Part shown: positions 61,622-64,000 of the stretch, piece by piece
How the letters are laid out: each line of letters opens with the position of its first letter
Numbering within the stretch: position 1 is the first letter of the stretch
Source: Trichinella spiralis
Lineage: Eukaryota > Nematoda > Enoplea > Trichinellida > Trichinellidae
Direction: 5' to 3'
Length of the DNA stretch: 64,000 nucleotides
NCBI GenBank assembly: GCA_000181795.3
Contig: CM012953.1
Span: 8,496,318 to 8,560,317 of the forward strand
The notes under the pieces: model-generated
Told to the model about the DNA's origin: nothing
What the model saw: only the letters and a program-made list of their open reading frames with translations
The model's database searches: none
Translations under genes and position numbers: made by a program

Positions 61622-62878
61622 ATGAATATTGGTTTCTACGGTTGTTATTTGTTAGTTAGTGAATCCGAAAAGCCGCTGTACCGAGGGAAATGTTACGTTG
61701 GCTTTACAGTGAACCCAGAAAGAAGAATTAAGCAGCATAACAGAGGAAGCCGATATGGAGGTGCTTGGCGAACAAGCAATCGAGGTCCATGGTAAGAAAT
61801 CACGAATTTTTTAAACCATTCATCATTTCCATATTAATATTGTTAATGTTAATTTTGCACCTTCTTGCTTAGTAACAGTCTAATTGTTTAAATTAAGTTA
61901 AGAGCGTTAAACACTGCTACATCTGTTAAGATGATACAAATAATTTATCAATAATGGTTTATTATTATTTTATTAGCGTTCCTCATGGCCTAAATGCTAT
62001 TTTAAGTAAATTTATGTTGAGTAATTTATTTCAGTTGTGTGACAGATCGTTAAATTGAAATAACTGATTTTCTTAAATCCATTTAGTAATGATTTTATTT
62101 CAATTTTAATAGTTTTTTACGTTCCTGTCATTTTATTATATTTAGGGAAATGGTTCTGGTTGTACATGGATTTCCAAATGAAATTTGCGCCCTAAGGGTA
62201 TGCAAAATACTCGTTTTTTTGAAGAGTACATTGAATTTGAATTTCAGTTTGAATGGGCATGGCAACATCCAGATCGCTCACGTCGATTGCGAGTACTGAA
62301 GTTAAGGAAACGTCAAAAAGAAAGTGCTCTTGATCATCATATAAAAATTCTTTGTCACATGCTTAACGTAGGACCATGGAATCGGCTTCCTTTGACCGTT
62401 AGATGGCTATGCGAAGTAAGTTTATGTACGATGTTGCTAAATGTGTAATGTTGGATGTTTCAGAAATATGAAACAATGCTAAAAAATACTATAGTTACTC
62501 CGCCGCATATAGAAGTTATCAGTGGGCCACTAAATACTGGAGATAGAAGTGAGGTGGAGAATTATGACTTTACGCTTTCGGACGCTTGCAAACTTTGCTA
62601 CAATTCTGTTATGCAAGTAATATTATTCTGATCATTGTTTTATAAAATTTATTTTGTAACATTTTAAAATATTTGTCTAGGGTTCTTTGCTGACTTGCGT
62701 CGATCAACGCTGCCGTGCTAATTTTCACATAATTTGTTTGGCAAATGAATTTCGTAAAAGTGAAGCTCAGTTTGTTATCCCTGTTATTGGTGTTTGTCCG
62801 AATTGTAAAACACAATTAAAATGGGGAACACTTGTATCCAAAAATATGATAAGAATACGTGATGAAAAATTTAACTGA
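61622..62878 (+). CDS. SLX1: SLX1 structure-specific endonuclease subunit (GIY-YIG plus RING/PHD-like zinc finger)
   Basis: Exons 61622-61791, 62146-62197, 62248-62415, 62464-62616 and 62681-62878 join in frame to 246 aa. SLX1, with its scaffold SLX4, cuts branched DNA such as Holliday junctions and flaps. The GIY-YIG nuclease domain has GCYLL and [48 protein letters not shown] and then FEWAWQHP, whose Glu is the probable metal-binding residue. The C-terminal zinc finger has Cys/His spacing ACKLC ... [17 protein letters not shown] ... VCPNC, typical of the SLX1 CCCHCCC finger. I chose ATG 61622 because the nuclease domain begins directly after it ([11 protein letters not shown]) and an acceptor-like TTTCAG lies between it and the earlier in-frame ATG at 61565. 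The second intron is 50 nt. Confidence 0.94.
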
Positions 62879-64000
62879 AATTTACTGAATTTATAGAACA
62901 TTTATTGTTTACTGGAATCCCGCAGAATTTTTCTGTTGCCCCCTTCGTTCTCTTATTGGACTAAGATTTTCATTGCCTCTATTTGTTCAGTGGTTCGATA
63001 GGGTTTTAGTATGTATGATTCGCATCTTCTGTAAATACTTTTCACGAGGCGGGATTTCAGTAATTCATAATTTGTAACATTCCGCAATCTTGAATGGCTA
63101 CGAAATTTTGCATTTCATTGGGAAAAAAATTTTTTTACAATTTTCATAACATCATCGGTGGAAATTATTTTTACATTTCATTAAAATGTTTATAACTCAT
63201 ATATATGAAGTTTTATCATTTCTAGAAATATTCTATTTTTATACTTCACTCATTGTGCATTAAAATTTTATTGAGTAGTATTTTTTAACAAACATTATGA
63301 TATCGCATATTTAATTTTTAAAGAAAAACTGAATTTTTAGATTGATATAAAAAAGGGAGGTGCTGTTCATATAGACGCAGCGCAGCACTAAATGGTGCCA
63401 AACAAATAAGTTGATAAAAAGCAAACTTTTTGAAAAAAACAGATATTTTCGTCGGTGCCATTTACAGCTTTCTTTCTGTTAGCATCCTCAAAGTGGTTTA
63501 CTTTTATCACGCCGAATGCATAAATGCTGTTCAGAAGAATCCCAACCCTAACAGTTGCTCTGCTTCTCAGATAAATTACATTTTAGCTAGCAATTAAATG
63601 AGATTTATGCACAAGATGCTTTTCCGTTTGTCAGAAAATATTCTGATGATTAGCTCAAGGCGATTGTAATACAATGGAAAAATCAACAAGTGATGAATTG
63701 TCCACAGCTGCAGTTGTCAGCTAAAACTAGGCGTGGCAACTGCTAATTTGTTAGCATTTAAATACTTTTCTAATTTCATGCTGACTGTTCTCTAAAAATC
63801 TCTTCTGATAGCAATCAAAGAATTTTATTTTCAACTTCAGAAAGTTTTCACTTCCTTCATCAGTGTTATTGTTTAAATTCGTATATTTTATTTAAATAAA
63901 AAAATTAAAAATTTCAATATTATTTACAAATCAAATAACAAATTTATTTATATATTTGCTGTAAATTGTAAACTTTCTGTTTCAACATCTGAACGAAACC
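62879..64000. other. AT-rich flank to the right edge
   Basis: No exon, RNA gene or element recognised. 63350-63760 is less AT-rich (a GCAGCGCAGCAC patch) but has no usable open frame. Confidence 0.45.

Noticed and set aside
1-64000. CRISPR arrays, operons of prokaryotic type, tRNA and rRNA genes
   Set aside because: No spaced direct repeats, no ribosomal sequence and no convincing tRNA box A/box B pair were seen. Genes are intron-containing and eukaryotic.

Overview
The window is eukaryotic nuclear DNA, very AT-rich, with many short introns (mostly about 50-100 nt; donors GTAAGT, GTAAAT or GTATG; acceptors TTTTAG or TTTCAG). The gene set (TWK-type two-pore potassium channel, lysosomal aspartylglucosaminidase, Nup133 with its membrane-curvature motif, SF3B2, Rpn13, SLX1, SUMO, a secreted leucine-rich-repeat protein) is that of an animal. 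Compact genes, tiny introns and the K2P/TWK architecture suggest a nematode or another small invertebrate. Placing it near the Enoplea (trichinellid or mermithid-like) is a guess from composition only.

Layout. 1-2.5 kb: 5' exon of a possibly N-myristoylated protein running off the left edge, with a cluster of simple repeats upstream. 4.9-6.1 kb: exons of a gene with a PKA-regulatory-subunit-type dimerisation/docking domain (minus). 10.16-11.55 kb: a Tigger/pogo DNA transposon relic with a second terminal-inverted-repeat element inserted in it. 14.4 kb: intronless 2-Cys peroxiredoxin. 16.3-19.0 kb: two-exon LRR cell-surface gene (minus). 19-37.7 kb: gene-poor desert holding a degenerate Ty3/gypsy pol fragment (23.3-25.2 kb) and a broken CNOT4 copy (33.8-34.2 kb).

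37.7-62.9 kb is gene-dense: an intronless gene resembling a family I know mainly from fungi (minus), aspartylglucosaminidase (minus), an unrecognised coiled-coil protein (minus), Rpn13/ADRM1-like (plus), SF3B2 (minus), Nup133 (plus, 31 exons), a K2P channel (minus), SUMO (minus) and SLX1 (plus). Several neighbours are head-to-head and may share promoters: coiled-coil/Rpn13, SF3B2/Nup133, SUMO/SLX1. Rpn13 and SF3B2 converge tail-to-tail.

The spliced models of Nup133 (1063 aa), SF3B2 (603 aa), AGA (362 aa), the K2P channel (563 aa), SLX1 (246 aa), Rpn13-like (296 aa) and the coiled-coil protein (220 aa) were assembled by hand. All keep frame across every junction, which supports the exon calls. 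No single multi-gene novel system is evident. The best candidates for new biology are the fungal-like intronless gene, the docking-domain gene without visible cyclic-nucleotide domains, and the unidentified coiled-coil protein.
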